DNA of 64,000 nt, from positions 124,001 through 188,000 of the forward strand of contig JAIWNF010000001.1 of the NCBI GenBank assembly GCA_025093555.1, given 5' to 3'. Source of the stretch: Circinella umbellata (Eukaryota; Mucoromycota; Mucoromycetes; Mucorales; Lichtheimiaceae). The translations under genes were made by a program, and so were the position numbers. The notes beneath the pieces were generated by a model. That model saw only the letters and a program-made list of their open reading frames with translations, was not told the origin of the DNA and ran no database searches. Below, piece by piece: positions 11,905-24,393 of this stretch (position 1 is its first letter; each line of letters opens with the position of its first letter).

Positions 11905-12518
11905 TTATCAATAATGTAAATAAGTTTTCCTTCAAGTTTAGTACGTAGTTTTATACATATTATAATCCAACAACATCCACACCCTCATATCCACACCACA
12001 CTATTGCATCCATCTTTCATTTCATATCATTTCTCTTTTTTTTTGTTGTAGAATGTATAGTTCTCGGACTCTCTTTTTTCATGTACATAATCACTTTGTT
12101 TAATCTCATAAGCTTTATAATATATATTTATATATATTCATCTAATTATAAACGTCGCACACATATTTATCTGTCTATTACAATGGGTTTTTTTTTCACA
12201 ATACTAAAAAGGTTGATAGTAGTAAACGATGATGATGATATTATATATATATTGAAAAATAAAACAAAAATCTCACTGATTATATGAATAATGAGTGATA
12301 TACGAGGGATAATAAAAAATTGGTATGTTACATTTGATAAATATGAAATAGTAATAAATATAATAATGGGGTGAGAAAAAGAAGGGTGAAAACTGTTGTG
12401 TAATGTCGGGAATGTATATGAGAGGTGAGAGAGACAGAAGGAAGATACATATTATCCGTTTTGTTTGCGTATATGTGTTTCTTTAAGGATGCTATGAAGA
12501 ACAGCAGTTTGAATAGTA
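11905..12518. other. Intergenic between convergent genes
   Basis: 3' flanks of the kinase (+) and the BRO1-domain gene (-). AT-rich with TATA-type runs. No gene or RNA gene seen. Confidence 0.6.
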
Positions 12519-15500
12519 TTATCCTCGCTTCAAAGGATTTTCTCTATAAATATTACAGTTAGCACTTTAGTAAATGTATATAATTAATCTTTTGTATTTT
12601 GCAAATTTCACACATAATAATAATTTACCTGGCCAATTCTGAAGCTTCTAACCTCCTTGCCAATGCAAAATCTACACAAGCATCTCTAAATTGTGAAAGG
12701 GTATCTATATATTGTGAATAAAACTTAATTCCTTCCACCATATTCGTCCGAATTTCTTTGAATTTAACAAACGCTTGTTCCAAGTTTTGAATTGCCTTTT
12801 CTCTTTTAGCTGCCATTGTACTAGCTCGGACAATCAATTGAAATTGTTCATGTAATTCTTTTAATCGCGATATTTGTCGAATTTGGTTATTATGAACTTC
12901 TTGTACAATGGATTGTAACCCATCATATTTCTTGAGTTCTTGACTAAACACTTCATTGAATTGAGCAGGTTCAATCTTAACCGTAGGGGAATTGCCTGTC
13001 AATTCAGTGCTTTTAGCTAGTAATGCATCGGTAATATCATCTGCAGCTGATAACGAATGAGCCTCATCCATTGTTCGCTTTCTTCGGGTCGCTGCATCGT
13101 CACATTCTTGTAATAAGGCACGGAGACGACGCATCAGTTCGGTCAGTTGAGAAAATTCAAGACTATCGTCGTTGCGTAAGGATGGTAAGTGGGTGATGAT
13201 ATCGGATGTGGGATGAGATAACATGTCAATGGCTTTACCCCAGTTACTGACTTTGGCACGAACAATACGATCAGCTTTTTGTGCTGCTTGTAAGGTATCA
13301 TGATATTTAGCACCTTGTGATAAAAGTGGCGACGTTAATTGTTGAGAAGGAGGTCGTGACCATACTAATACGTAAATACGTTGAGTTAGATTCTATTATC
13401 CATAAGTTTCTTTTCTCCCTTTCCTCTTTTTCTCTCTAACAACAATGACACCTACAAGTGCCATATTGGCGCCGAAGAATTTCATCTTGCTCATTTTCTT
13501 CTTCAAGTACATTAAATCCTTCATCAACAAGTTCCATGTTTTTAACAGACATATCTTGAACCTTTTGTAACATATCTCGTAAAGCTTGTCCACCTCCTTC
13601 ATGTTGAACCTCTTCAGCACATGCAGTCAGTGTAGCCGGGATCGTATCTGGATCAACGATATCAATACACCGAGGAAGACGTAAATCATCATAAAGTCTA
13701 TTTTTTTTTTGTTTACAATGAGCATTAAATTAGATTTTGTCGCTTTTTTGAAAAATATTATTTTTTTAATAGTCGTACATATACATATACACAAAATACT
13801 AACATTTTCATTTCTTCTTCAAGTTCGTTACAACGACCAACAATATCATTCGTGACAACATAATCCTTTTGATCTGCATACACACTTGCTGCTTGATGCA
13901 CAGCAAACGGAACCAAATTTTCAAACAAGGGTCGTTGAATTTCTTCATTTGGTTTCCTCTTCCAGTGTGTCGGATCGACAATTTCTGGTGGCACAAGTGG
14001 TCGAACCATATCAGAACGTAATAGAGGTGCCAATTGATTTGGTTCAGGTACTGTTTCCATATATACCAAATCATTGTCCCTTTCTGCTCGAATCAAATCA
14101 CGCTCAATAGATTCTTCCAATTTCCGCACTTCTCCTGTGAATGATTCATGCATAGTCGATGTAGTGGCGCGCATATTAAAAAATCCACTTGCATTACTCG
14201 ATGCAATTGCATCCATTGCTTTTCGATTATGTTTTTCTGCTAATCGAAGTCTTCCAATCTCTTCACCATAACGTCCTTGTGAAATACATTCATTGGCCTT
14301 ATGATATTGTGCTACGGCATTAAAATAAGACGCTTTGATCTGAAAATGGCGTTTCCATTCCGTCGGGAAATACGATATATCGTGTGTAAGTATGGTTTCA
14401 TAAAAATCAGCTACTTTGATAGCCAAGCGAGCAATAGTACCATGCTTCATATGTTCCATAACAGCTTTCTGCCAAATACATTCTTGAGCTTGAGCTAATG
14501 ATAAAGCGATAAAAGTTTGCATGGCATCGACACAAAGATCAATAGGAGGTGTTGCTCGAAAGTCACTAAGAATCTCTTTTTCAATATATTTAAAGCATCC
14601 AGCAGCATTCTAAATCATGTATTGTTATCGATTATTATTATTATCCATGCGCTTTTTTTTAAAAAAAAGAAAAAAAAAGAAAATCATCGTCCATTGTTTT
14701 TTCTTTACCTGAAAAAAGTTGCATGATTTTCGAATACCTTCTGTAGAAATTCTACTTCCGTTACATCCCAATTGAGTGTAAAGTGCCCCAATATCAAATA
14801 GAATACAAGCCTTTTCATAATTGAGGTTAGATAATGATACTAGAAACGAAAAATAAAGAAAAATTATACCAAGTTAGAGGAGTTAATAAGCTTATCAGTT
14901 TATCTCTCTTTTTTATTTATTTATTATACATGTATGAATTTTACCTGGTTTACCGCGACTACCACCATTGCTATTGTTATTGTTGTTATTCTGAAACACC
15001 GGTTGCCATGCGAAATCCAATCCGATCTATAGTATTATAATTAAACAATTTTAATCTCACGAAAAAAAACGCAATCTTTATTTTGACCCCCTCACTTTCC
15101 CCAGTTTCGTGTGAAAAAAAAAGTATTATATTCCTGCATTAAATCATACATACATCAAATGGAAAACGTGAGCATACGAATACAACTTGTGAATAGTATC
15201 TAATATATGATAGATCACAATAGTGGATAAATCATATGTATATATTTGTTACTATCGTCTCAGTTACAATAATCTTTTTTTTTAAAACGAGAAAGCGAAA
15301 AAAAAAGAAAAGCTTACGCAAAGAATCTTTCAAGAGTAGCAAGTTCAGGCGTTTGATCTTCAAAACATGCTCGACGTAATTTATCCAGTGTTTGACTATC
15401 CAATTGATATTTAGAAGCATCTTCGGCATAAGATGTTTGAATGTAACGTAACAATGCAGGAGTCCATTCTATTTCCAATAATGTTTGTCTTAGAGGAATG

Positions 15501-15553
15501 GATAAAACAGAAGGCATTTCACCCGAGGCTTCGCTACCATTTACCATGGTCAT
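12519..15553 (-). CDS. BRO1-domain protein (Rim20/PalA/ALIX family)
   Basis: Eight exons: 15553-15318, 15199-15154, 15026-14945, 14839-14709, 14609-13804, 13697-13456, 13364-12629, 12543-12519; 767 residues. An N-terminal BRO1 domain (about residues 10-390) shows LSIPLRQT, NYEKACILFDIGALYTQLG, LAQAQECIWQKA and YFNAVAQYHKANE. A coiled-coil V-like domain follows, with LRRQYGTLWSRPPS and long helices to the end (LARENPLKRG). BRO1 domains bind ESCRT-III Snf7/CHMP4; V domains bind YPxL motifs. There is no proline-rich C-terminal tail, so it resembles Rim20/PalA, the scaffold of alkaline-pH signalling, more than full ALIX or yeast Bro1. The last exon adds only eight codons; its intron carries the branch point GCTAAC. 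Paralogue identity within the family is inferred. Confidence 0.88.
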
Positions 15554-16360
15554 GGCCGAGAATGGTAACTTTATATTATTATATAAAAATATGTTGAAGA
15601 AACCAAAAAAGAAAAGAGAAAAGAGAAAGAACAAAATTAACTTTTTTTTAAAGTTGGGAAAAAGAAAAGGTCTCCTTTTTTTTTCTCTTTTGGGTTCTTG
15701 TGTAATAAAAAAAAAAGCTGTATTTGAAAGAAAGGAAGTTGTAAAAGTTAACAAAAGTAAAAGGACCAAGTGAGAAAATAAAAGGGTGTTTTTTTTGGAG
15801 GTAGTGTGTTCCCGATCATAATATTAAATTCATATGAAACAAAAGTGCTTACTTTTGTGAGAGAAAAAAAAAATGCGTGCCTCATGTCTATATATTTCAA
15901 ATATATAATATGTATCATATGAAAAACAAGTTATAAAGGGTTGCTAATATTCATTACAATAAATGTTATTATGTTAGACCTACGCTTTACGAAAAAAAAA
16001 TTGAAAAGACTCTTTTTTTTGGGGGGAGAGGGACAAAGGAATCAATTAATATTAATAATGACAATACATACATAAATGAGGAAGAAAAAGAAGAACAAAA
16101 AGAATGATGTTATTTATTATATATTATATGTATATAATTATTTTGCTCACTGTACAAAAAAAAAGAGAAGGGAGAAATAAAAGCAGAAAATAAAGTGTTG
16201 TTGTGTGCGTATATATATAAATGATGAAAAAATGGTCGTGTAAATAATGAATATATATATATGATGTTACAGAGAAGAAGAATAAAAAACTATATACGTA
16301 ATAATATAGTATTTTATGACATGATACGATATGTTTGAATTTTGTGCCAAGCTTTTTTTT
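15554..16360. other. Intergenic
   Basis: Upstream region of the BRO1-domain gene and 3' flank of the HMG gene, both minus strand. Purine-rich and AT-rich, with repeated TATATA near 16200-16320. No gene supported. Confidence 0.6.
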
Positions 16361-19178
16361 TTATCTAAATTCATTTGGACCTGAAATTACAGCGTATCCT
16401 GTGGATACACTCCTCGAACCATTGCTCCTATATAACAAGTCTGCTGGTTGTGGATGAGGATAGTAGTGATAATCCGTTGAGCTGGTGGAAGTATTCTTAT
16501 TATTAAGAAAAAGATCAGTATTGTGTTTTGTCGGTGGTGCTGTTGCGGGTAAAGGTATAGATGAAGATAATTGTAGAGAATCATACATAGAGTGGTTATA
16601 GTGATTATTGTTATTATTATCACTATTAGTAATAATAGAGTGGGTGTTATTATTGATGCTGGTATGATCATGATGATCATTATTATTTACCATCTGAACA
16701 ATACCAGCAACAAAAGAATCATCAGAGGTTGTGGCTTCAGATGGAGATAAAGTTGTGTCTCCCACTTCTCTTTCGAGACTAGCCGTATAAACTCGCATTT
16801 CTCGAGCATAACGTGCCTTGTCTTCTTCAGCCATCTGTAACCATGGTATTCTGTCTTCATCCGTCATATCGCGCCACTGAGAAGCGATCACTTTACTGAT
16901 CGGTCCCACTGTAGACCCTGGGTATTGTCGTGCTACTTCGGGACGTACGGCAGCCAAAAAGAAAAGAAATCCAGACATCGGATGTTTGGGTGCTGTTGGG
17001 TGCCGATGCCGTTTCTTTTTACGTCCTCGCGGGTCACGCGGTACATCGTGTATACCCGACTTGCGACGCCGTTTATGTGGAACAAGGGTATGATTTACTG
17101 TTGTATAATTTGTCGGTGTTGTTACTCCTTCTGCTGCGGGCCAGCCCGCTGTTGTTGGTATAGATGTTGATGCGACCATGGTGTTTGATACAGATGTGGT
17201 TGCTGTAGCGGAAGAGAACATGTTATTATGAGTAATAGTGTTATTGGTAGGATTATTAGAGCCTTTCCTAGACCTTGAAAATTTCCTTGCTTCAGCTAAT
17301 TGAGCTTTTGATCGTCGAGTATAAATAAAATCAGGATGATTTTTGAGATGGTCTTGTTTTATAAGAGCTGCTTGTTGCATATATTTCTGCCGGGATTCCT
17401 AATTACAAAAACCAACGTGTCAGTTTTTATTCTCTTCAATAAAAAAAAATAGTGGAAAGAATAGTAATTACAGGATCAAGTCGTTTCCACCGTTCACCGA
17501 TTTCTTTACTAATTTCTGCAACTGTCATTTTAGGTGATTCTTCGAGTAGCCGACGTCGTATATCTCGATTAAATAATAAATAAGCATTTGGTGGCCGTTT
17601 TAATCTTTCTTTGATTGGAGCTGGTTGTTGATGATGTTGTTGCTGCATATCATTAGTATTATCCAAATAAGTATGATTATTGAACATATTTGTAACATTA
17701 GTGGTATTAGTATCATCTAGAGATGAAATAATAAGACTATCTTCTCGATTGCCCGTAGAAGATGAAATAGTAGCAGAAGAAGAAGGTGAAGGTGAATCTT
17801 CTAATAAATCATAATGGTAGGGTTGACCAGGACTAAAAGTGGGAGGTGGAGATATACTATTGCTAGCACTACTATTCCGCCGATCGTGTTTCTTCATGGA
17901 TAAAATAGAAGGATAAGCAGAAAATGGATGATGTTTAGCATTACTACCCAAAAGCTCTTCTTTTTCTTCTCGTTCAGCTTGACGGATAGCATCTGGTGAT
18001 ACTAGGTGTTCCATTGCTGTTCGTTTTCCTGCGGCTGTTATAATTTTGTCAGGTATAAAACGTTTGTCTTTGTTTTTATTGTAGTCGTCTTCCTCTTCTT
18101 CGTTTTCTTCTTCTTCCAAAAGTTTGGAATTTATGATGATAGCTCGTTGATGATATTTCTTTTTATGAGACTATATATATATAATAGAAGAGATTAAAAG
18201 GGAGGAAAAGCGGGGAAGGTAGCGATTAAAAGAAAAATGGTATATATAAAAGGAAACTACTAAATGAAGCAAGTAAAAAGGAAGATTTTTCTTTTTTCGG
18301 CCATCAAAAACATATTCGAGATAGTACTTACTTGTGAAAGTTCATTCCATTGTTGATCTAGCGACATATCGTTATTATTCTCACGATGATCTGCACAAAA
18401 GAGGAGGTAGGCATCAGTATGTCCCCTATTGATTATTGTTACTGATGTCGTCGCCGATGGTAGTGGTGTTGATGTAGCTGTGCTTAACGGCGTAGCAGTT
18501 ATAGTGCTGTTCACTGAAGTAATAATAGGAGTAGACGTTGTGGAAGACGGAATATTAGCACCATTAATAGATGTAGAAGAAGAGTTAGAAATCATTACTG
18601 CTTGTGAAGAATATGGTTTTAATGCGTTATTATCATCCCCATAACCCTTGTAAGTCATTGTATGTGATGATTGGATGGTCGATGGAACGTCTGTGCTCGA
18701 TACTTGAATAGGCGGTAGATGGCATGGGCCCACACGTGAAGTAGTCCTTATTTCGGAATCCTGATCGAGCTCCGTAGTTTTCCCGGAGACTGGAGTAATA
18801 ATAGTTGTGGCTTTATGATGTGCGAAATTACCATTATTATGTTGCTGTTGAGTTGTTGGCGTCGTTTGTTCTGTCGTACATAAAAATGGATCTCCTCGAG
18901 AAAGGAGCTATATATACCAATATAATTGGCATAATTATATGCAGGTATATTGCATAATAATAATACAATAGCGAAAAAAAAAAGATTTGTGTTTTCTTTA
19001 ATATTATTATTATTACTGATTAATTAAAAATTGTTAAAAAATTAAAGAAATAGCTAACCAATGCGTCATGATCCATTGCTGTTGTTGATGTTGTCATGGT
19101 CGTGATAGGATAATGTGATGTTGAAAAAGAACCGCGTAACTCTGACGATGAATGATATTGCTTATTGTTGTGCGTCAT
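16361..19178 (-). CDS. Multi-HMG-box protein (three HMG boxes, one of MATA type)
   Basis: Four exons (19178-19059, 18907-18332, 18170-17472, 17398-16361), all introns phase 0, 810 residues. A divergent HMG box spans the second intron: TDAYLLFCADHRENNND, then DQQWNELSQ joined to SHKKKYHQRAI. The second box (about 420-490) is a clear fungal MATA_HMG type: LKRPPNAYLLFNRDIRRRLL, ISKEIGERWKRLDP joined to ESRQKYMQQA. The third (about 601-671) reads PKHPMSGFLFFLAAVRPE, VIASQWRDM and DKARYAREMRVY, and is preceded by basic clusters (KRRRKSG, RGRKKKRHRH) that look like nuclear signals. Linkers are Ser/Thr/Asn-rich. It is probably a nuclear DNA-bending transcription factor. The first box lacks several usual aromatic/basic residues and may not bind DNA. 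Targets are unknown. Confidence 0.82.
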
Positions 19179-22100
19179 GAGAAAATAATAATTATAAGAT
19201 GATTATTGGGGTCGTGCGAGTTGGTAAAATAATTACTATTTGCTGAGAAAATAAAATTGTGTTATGTATATATATAAAAAAAGAAACGGCCTCGTCGTCG
19301 TTCGAACTTTTTTTTATCCCCTTTCTATATGTTTTATGCTTTAAAGATATATGTATAAGGGTAAATATTACAAAGTTTGCTGTTGCTATGGTAATCTCGG
19401 AATGGTTGTCATGTGTACCTGTTTTTTTACAATTGCTAGGGTTTAATGAGTAATGTCAACGATTATAAAAAAGGGGAACAGGAGGAGAGGAGGGAGGGTT
19501 GTTTTTTTTATAAAAATAAATAAATAAGTTAAAAAAAACAGTGAAAAATAATGTGAGAAAGAAAGAAGAAACGAGAGAAAAGAGAAAGAGAGAGAAAAAA
19601 GAAAATAATAAAATGCGGGGCAATAGCACTCTTCTAAAAGCAATGTGATGCAAGATCAAGGGCTCTTGGTTTTTTTTTTGTGGGAATCAAAGTAGCGGGC
19701 GCATGCAAGCATCTATATAGAGAAGAAAGGAAGAATTATTTTTTATTTTGTGTATATGGACACAAACATTACAATGTTTTTTTGTTCTGCATGTATAGTT
19801 GACGTTGGTAATATAAAGCTTATTATTTTATTATTGTTATTATTATTATTATTTTTTTTTGGGGGGGGGGCGGGGAGATCGAAGAGAAGGAGACGGAACG
19901 AAAAAAATAAATATATTTTGAGGGAGATGTACTATAGTCTATTCGAAAAGGCAGTAGGAGAAGAAAGAGAGGGAGGAGAAGTAAAAGTATTATTGCTATT
20001 TCGCTCGAAAGAGGAGGTTAAGTACAGTCATGTGGAAGAGAATAGGCAAGGAAGAAGTAAAAAGATGCTTGATGAAGCGGCATCCAGACCTTTTCTATAA
20101 AAAAAAACCACACCACACCACACCACCTTTTTTTTTAAAAAACAATAAAGTCCAAGTTTATTTTTTTATCCCAACATTTATCGGGGCCCGCCAATGGAAA
20201 TGTTGTATTATATCTTGCATAAAAAGAAACAAAGATGAAAATGATTTGTGTACAATAACAACGTGTTATTTTATTGGTGAATGATCATCATCAGATGAAA
20301 TAAGCAACTAAGAACCGGTGACTTTAAACAATAATGTGATTCTGTCCTTCTTGTTACATTGCTTTTTGTGTTACATAACACAACAACAACCCTTTTTTTT
20401 ATGTTGTAACCTTCAACGAGCGTAATGCAGCATCACCATCAATATACACTTTTCCTCATCTTTTTACTCCTTGGGTAAATATTGGTTTATTTGGGTGCAC
20501 AGGCCCTGGTACAAATTCATGTCTTTTTTTACATGGCGGCTAATTATTATTTGTTGTGAACAACACAATAACAACAAAGCTTGTTTATAACGGCTTTCTT
20601 GTTTTATAAAAAAAAATAGTCGTCCCATCATCCAGTCACATCATCTATCGCTATGTTTCATTATAAATAAACTTTGCGCAGGTACATACCCTGTAACTGC
20701 ATATTGGAATGTATGTTTCGTTGGGGTGCTGCCATTTTTTAGGAACGATGCAAAAGCTGTATGTAGGCCGAGCACCTTCTTTTTTTTTTACTAGATTTCT
20801 CGTGGTGAAACGTCGTGGTGTACCATACATTTATGGTAATTTCTAAAGAAGATCGCTCTCATCATGATTATAATTGCTTTTTTTTTGTTACCAGCTGTGG
20901 CGAACGACTCGTATAAGGAGAAGAAGAAAAAGGTAGATTGATTGGGGGAGTAGTAATATAAAGTGTTTCTATTTTCTTTTTCTTTCTTACATTTCATTGA
21001 CATACACAAGTAGCCAAAAATGACAATGTGGGGATCGCCATATTTTTTAACCAAAAGAATACATATTCCAGTACATTTTATTCTCCATTTATTCTATAAC
21101 TTTAAATTTTTTCCTTTTGATAAAATGAAAAACTAGGCCAACCAAAAAAAATTTATTAAAGTATATAAAAACTAATTAAGTTTAATTACAGGATGTTAAG
21201 AGCTATTAAATTCCATCTTCTTTATTACTAGAATACCCGTATACTTGGTGCTTTCTCTAATGCTCCCAAAATGAAAAATTAATAGGGAAAATTCGATCCA
21301 TCTCTCATTGTTGCGATATTTAACATTATCTCCGCACAGACATTGAACGCGTTACTTATTACTATAATACAAATAAAAACCGAACTCTTTTCTATTTTTT
21401 ACCACTAGTAACGACACAAATATAAATACTTAACCCAGGGCCATCATGGTGAGCTATTAAAATTTTTGAGATGAGTATAGGCGAGAAAAAGGAAAATCCT
21501 AAACAGAAACGGCGAGTTATATGTTTTTTTTGTTTTTTTTACATACACGAAAATAAAATCTCAGGCGAAAAACATTAGTCGTCTTTTTTTTTTATTCATG
21601 GTCGTTCAAAAAATATTAGTTAGAGTGGTACCACTATCTATATTGGATACACTATTATTAACATAAAAATATTGCTTTATTTAAATCCATTGGGCAACTG
21701 TTTTTTGTATGAAGAATTTAAGGAGCAACACTTTTATATTTTTTGACGCTAATGCATTGCATGTATTTGATAACAATAATAAAATGACTGGATGGGTTAG
21801 TGTAGTAACTAGAAAAATATTTCATTCGTTTACAGCTTTGTTTTCATTATTACTTACTGTTCCAAAAACAGTTGAAGTGTTCAAACATAGTCAAAACAAA
21901 CGACAAACTAAGCTCCTTCTGGCCCCATGATCTACTTTGTTATACAATTGACGAGGAATCGCTGTTGGTCTCTCTTTTTTAACTCACTTGCTCTTTCTGG
22001 TACAAAAGTCATAAGAACAAAAAAATTACTAAATGATCATCCTACCGTGCAGGTAACATCATGATATATTTACGTGAATATCATTGGGTATCATCACACG

Positions 22101-24393
22101 ACCTTATTCAGTCTGGAACAAGTTCAAATTATGCCGATTTGTTTTAGGTACTTTACATAATTGGAAATATAGAGTAGTACATATTGGACTTTATGGCAAA
22201 ACAATAGCGATTATAATAGTGATGCTGTAAAAGTACGTATCATTTTTATTCAAACCATTTTTTTTGCTGTTGTATAATTAATATTGCTATTTTTGAGCAC
22301 GATAAACAAATACATCATATTGACGACGAAAGCTGATATTACGTAAAAAGATAAATAATATCATTTAATAAAGATTCTTTATTTATCTAATGAATTCATT
22401 TGTCAGTGTTACTATTTTACTATTCCAAAATGTTCACCCCATTTTCCAACTGGAAAAATAATAATGAATAATAATATATATTTCTCGGCAACGGTGGCCC
22501 GTGACCTAGTATGTAGTTGTAGCTCACCATCAAATGCTACTTGTACTTTTCTGATCATTCTTTTTTTAGTAGGCTGGGAAATATTGGCGTAATGGATGAG
22601 TAATCGCTTATCGCAATCTGCGATATTAAATAATACATAATGTTCCATGTTATCTGTTAATTATAGAGCAGACAATTCCTTTCCTGTGATAATAATAATG
22701 TTTATGTTATCAGCATCAAATATCAGCAATATGTTTACGTAGTATCTAGTACGTACGTAACAGTAAATAATATTTGCATCGTACTATGTTACATTCGATA
22801 TGTCTAAAAAATGGGTCGTCTTCTATATGGTCATTGTGTTTTGTTTCAATGTTGCTACTTTCCTTATCTCTATCTACGTACTATTATTTATAATATTTCG
22901 ATATAATGTGCAAATTATTATCTGCACAAGATTATGATATTTCTTGAAGATACACATAATAATAACCTATATTACAAAAAGAAGACCCCAGTTTGTCTTC
23001 ATAATGAGTATATTGACTGCATATTTAATTGCAGATAAGCCTTTCTTAAACGGTGTCTATCATGATACATCAAGCTACATCCAGATAATTAATAATTTTC
23101 ACAATACGCAATAGCTTAATCACGTTTCAAACATTACTATAAGTGAATAGAAACCTTATATTTTATTATGCTACCCATGACAGATAAGCATATAAATGAT
23201 TTAAGGGATTATGCCAAAAAAAAAGGGGGGAGAGGGATTTTTTTAACTGGATCCGATAATAAATAAAAAGTTTATTTGAAGAAAGCAAAAAATCAACAAT
23301 AAAGGAGAAGAATAACAATATTAAAATTTCATATTTTTGTTGTTTAATTGATTTTAGATAAGAGATTTAGTCTAGGATAACGTGATCTAACAACCAAATT
23401 TTGTTGTACTTATTCCTTATTCTCCTTGTAATTTGGTTCTTAATGATATCTATACCTATAGATATGGTTTTCTGTCCTATTATTCAATATAATGAATGTT
23501 TCATCATGTAAAAATAAAGTTAAAAGGACAATATGGTTTCCCCTATATTTTTTTCTTAAAAAAAGTGAATTATTAGAACACGTTGTGTGAATACGTATAG
23601 AAAAATACATGTTGCATGTTTTTTTTTCAAAGAATATATGTGGGTACAAAACGCCAAATAGTTTTTTCTTTACTCAATTATAATCAAATAATGTTGTTGA
23701 AGGAGAGAGATCGTGCATAACTCCCATACACAATTACCTGTTTTTTAAGATGTTTTTATTAAATATATATATATACGTACGCATATATATGGAACACATA
23801 AAGATTCCATTGGCATATAAGGGAATCATTTATTAGTTTCGTTAAAAATAACAAATCTGACGATCATACGTATAAGATTGATTTTACGTTTTCTTGGCCG
23901 GAAAAAAAAGCGATATGATGCTTATCATATAACAGACAAAAAAGTCTCTTGTCTTAATGATCAACACAGAGTCGTTTGATAATGTTAGAGGGATCAAATT
24001 GAGAAAAAAAATTGCATCTCTTTAGCCCCTTATCTTTGATAATATTAACCAAAAACGCCAAAAAGTTTGTAGATATATTTGGAGTTGAATAGACCTTTCT
24101 ATTATAGTTAATATAACACACACACACACACAGATTGATAAAATGTAAATTATAATCTCTTTTTTTTTATGATTGTCCTTGCGATTTTTCTCAAACTGGA
24201 TTATTATTAATTCTATTGTTAACCTCATATTTTCTCTATTGTTGCTGTTGGCGGGATTGTTGATTTGTACAACCTAATAATGCGCAATTATGCATGTAAA
24301 TCTCCCCCAACAACAATAGATTGTACGATATCTTTGGTTCGAATCTAATATTTTTTTTATTGTTGTTGTTTTGTTATAAATCTAAATAAATAT
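19179..24393. other. Gene-poor region, 5.2 kb
   Basis: No gene could be supported. It holds homopolymers, a (TTA)n-T-G tract near 19827-19875, a short CA repeat near 24118-24132, and scattered short frames. The least random frame is 22648-22412 (minus, 78 codons, starting MEHYVLFNIADC), which I could not assign. The end near 24390 is the 3' flank of RQC2 and the end near 19180 is the HMG gene promoter. It may hold non-coding transcripts or old transposon debris; neither was recognisable. Confidence 0.5.
19827..19875. repeat. (TTA)n / T9 / G10 low-complexity tract
   Basis: TTA repeats run into nine T, then ten G, then CGGGG. It is in the region upstream of the HMG gene. The G run is long enough to be G-quadruplex-prone together with nearby G blocks, but this is only a compositional observation. 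Confidence 0.7.

Noticed and set aside
24331..24350. GGTTCGAATCT resembling a tRNA T-arm
   Set aside because: No acceptor stem, D-arm or anticodon arm can be folded in the 75 bases upstream.
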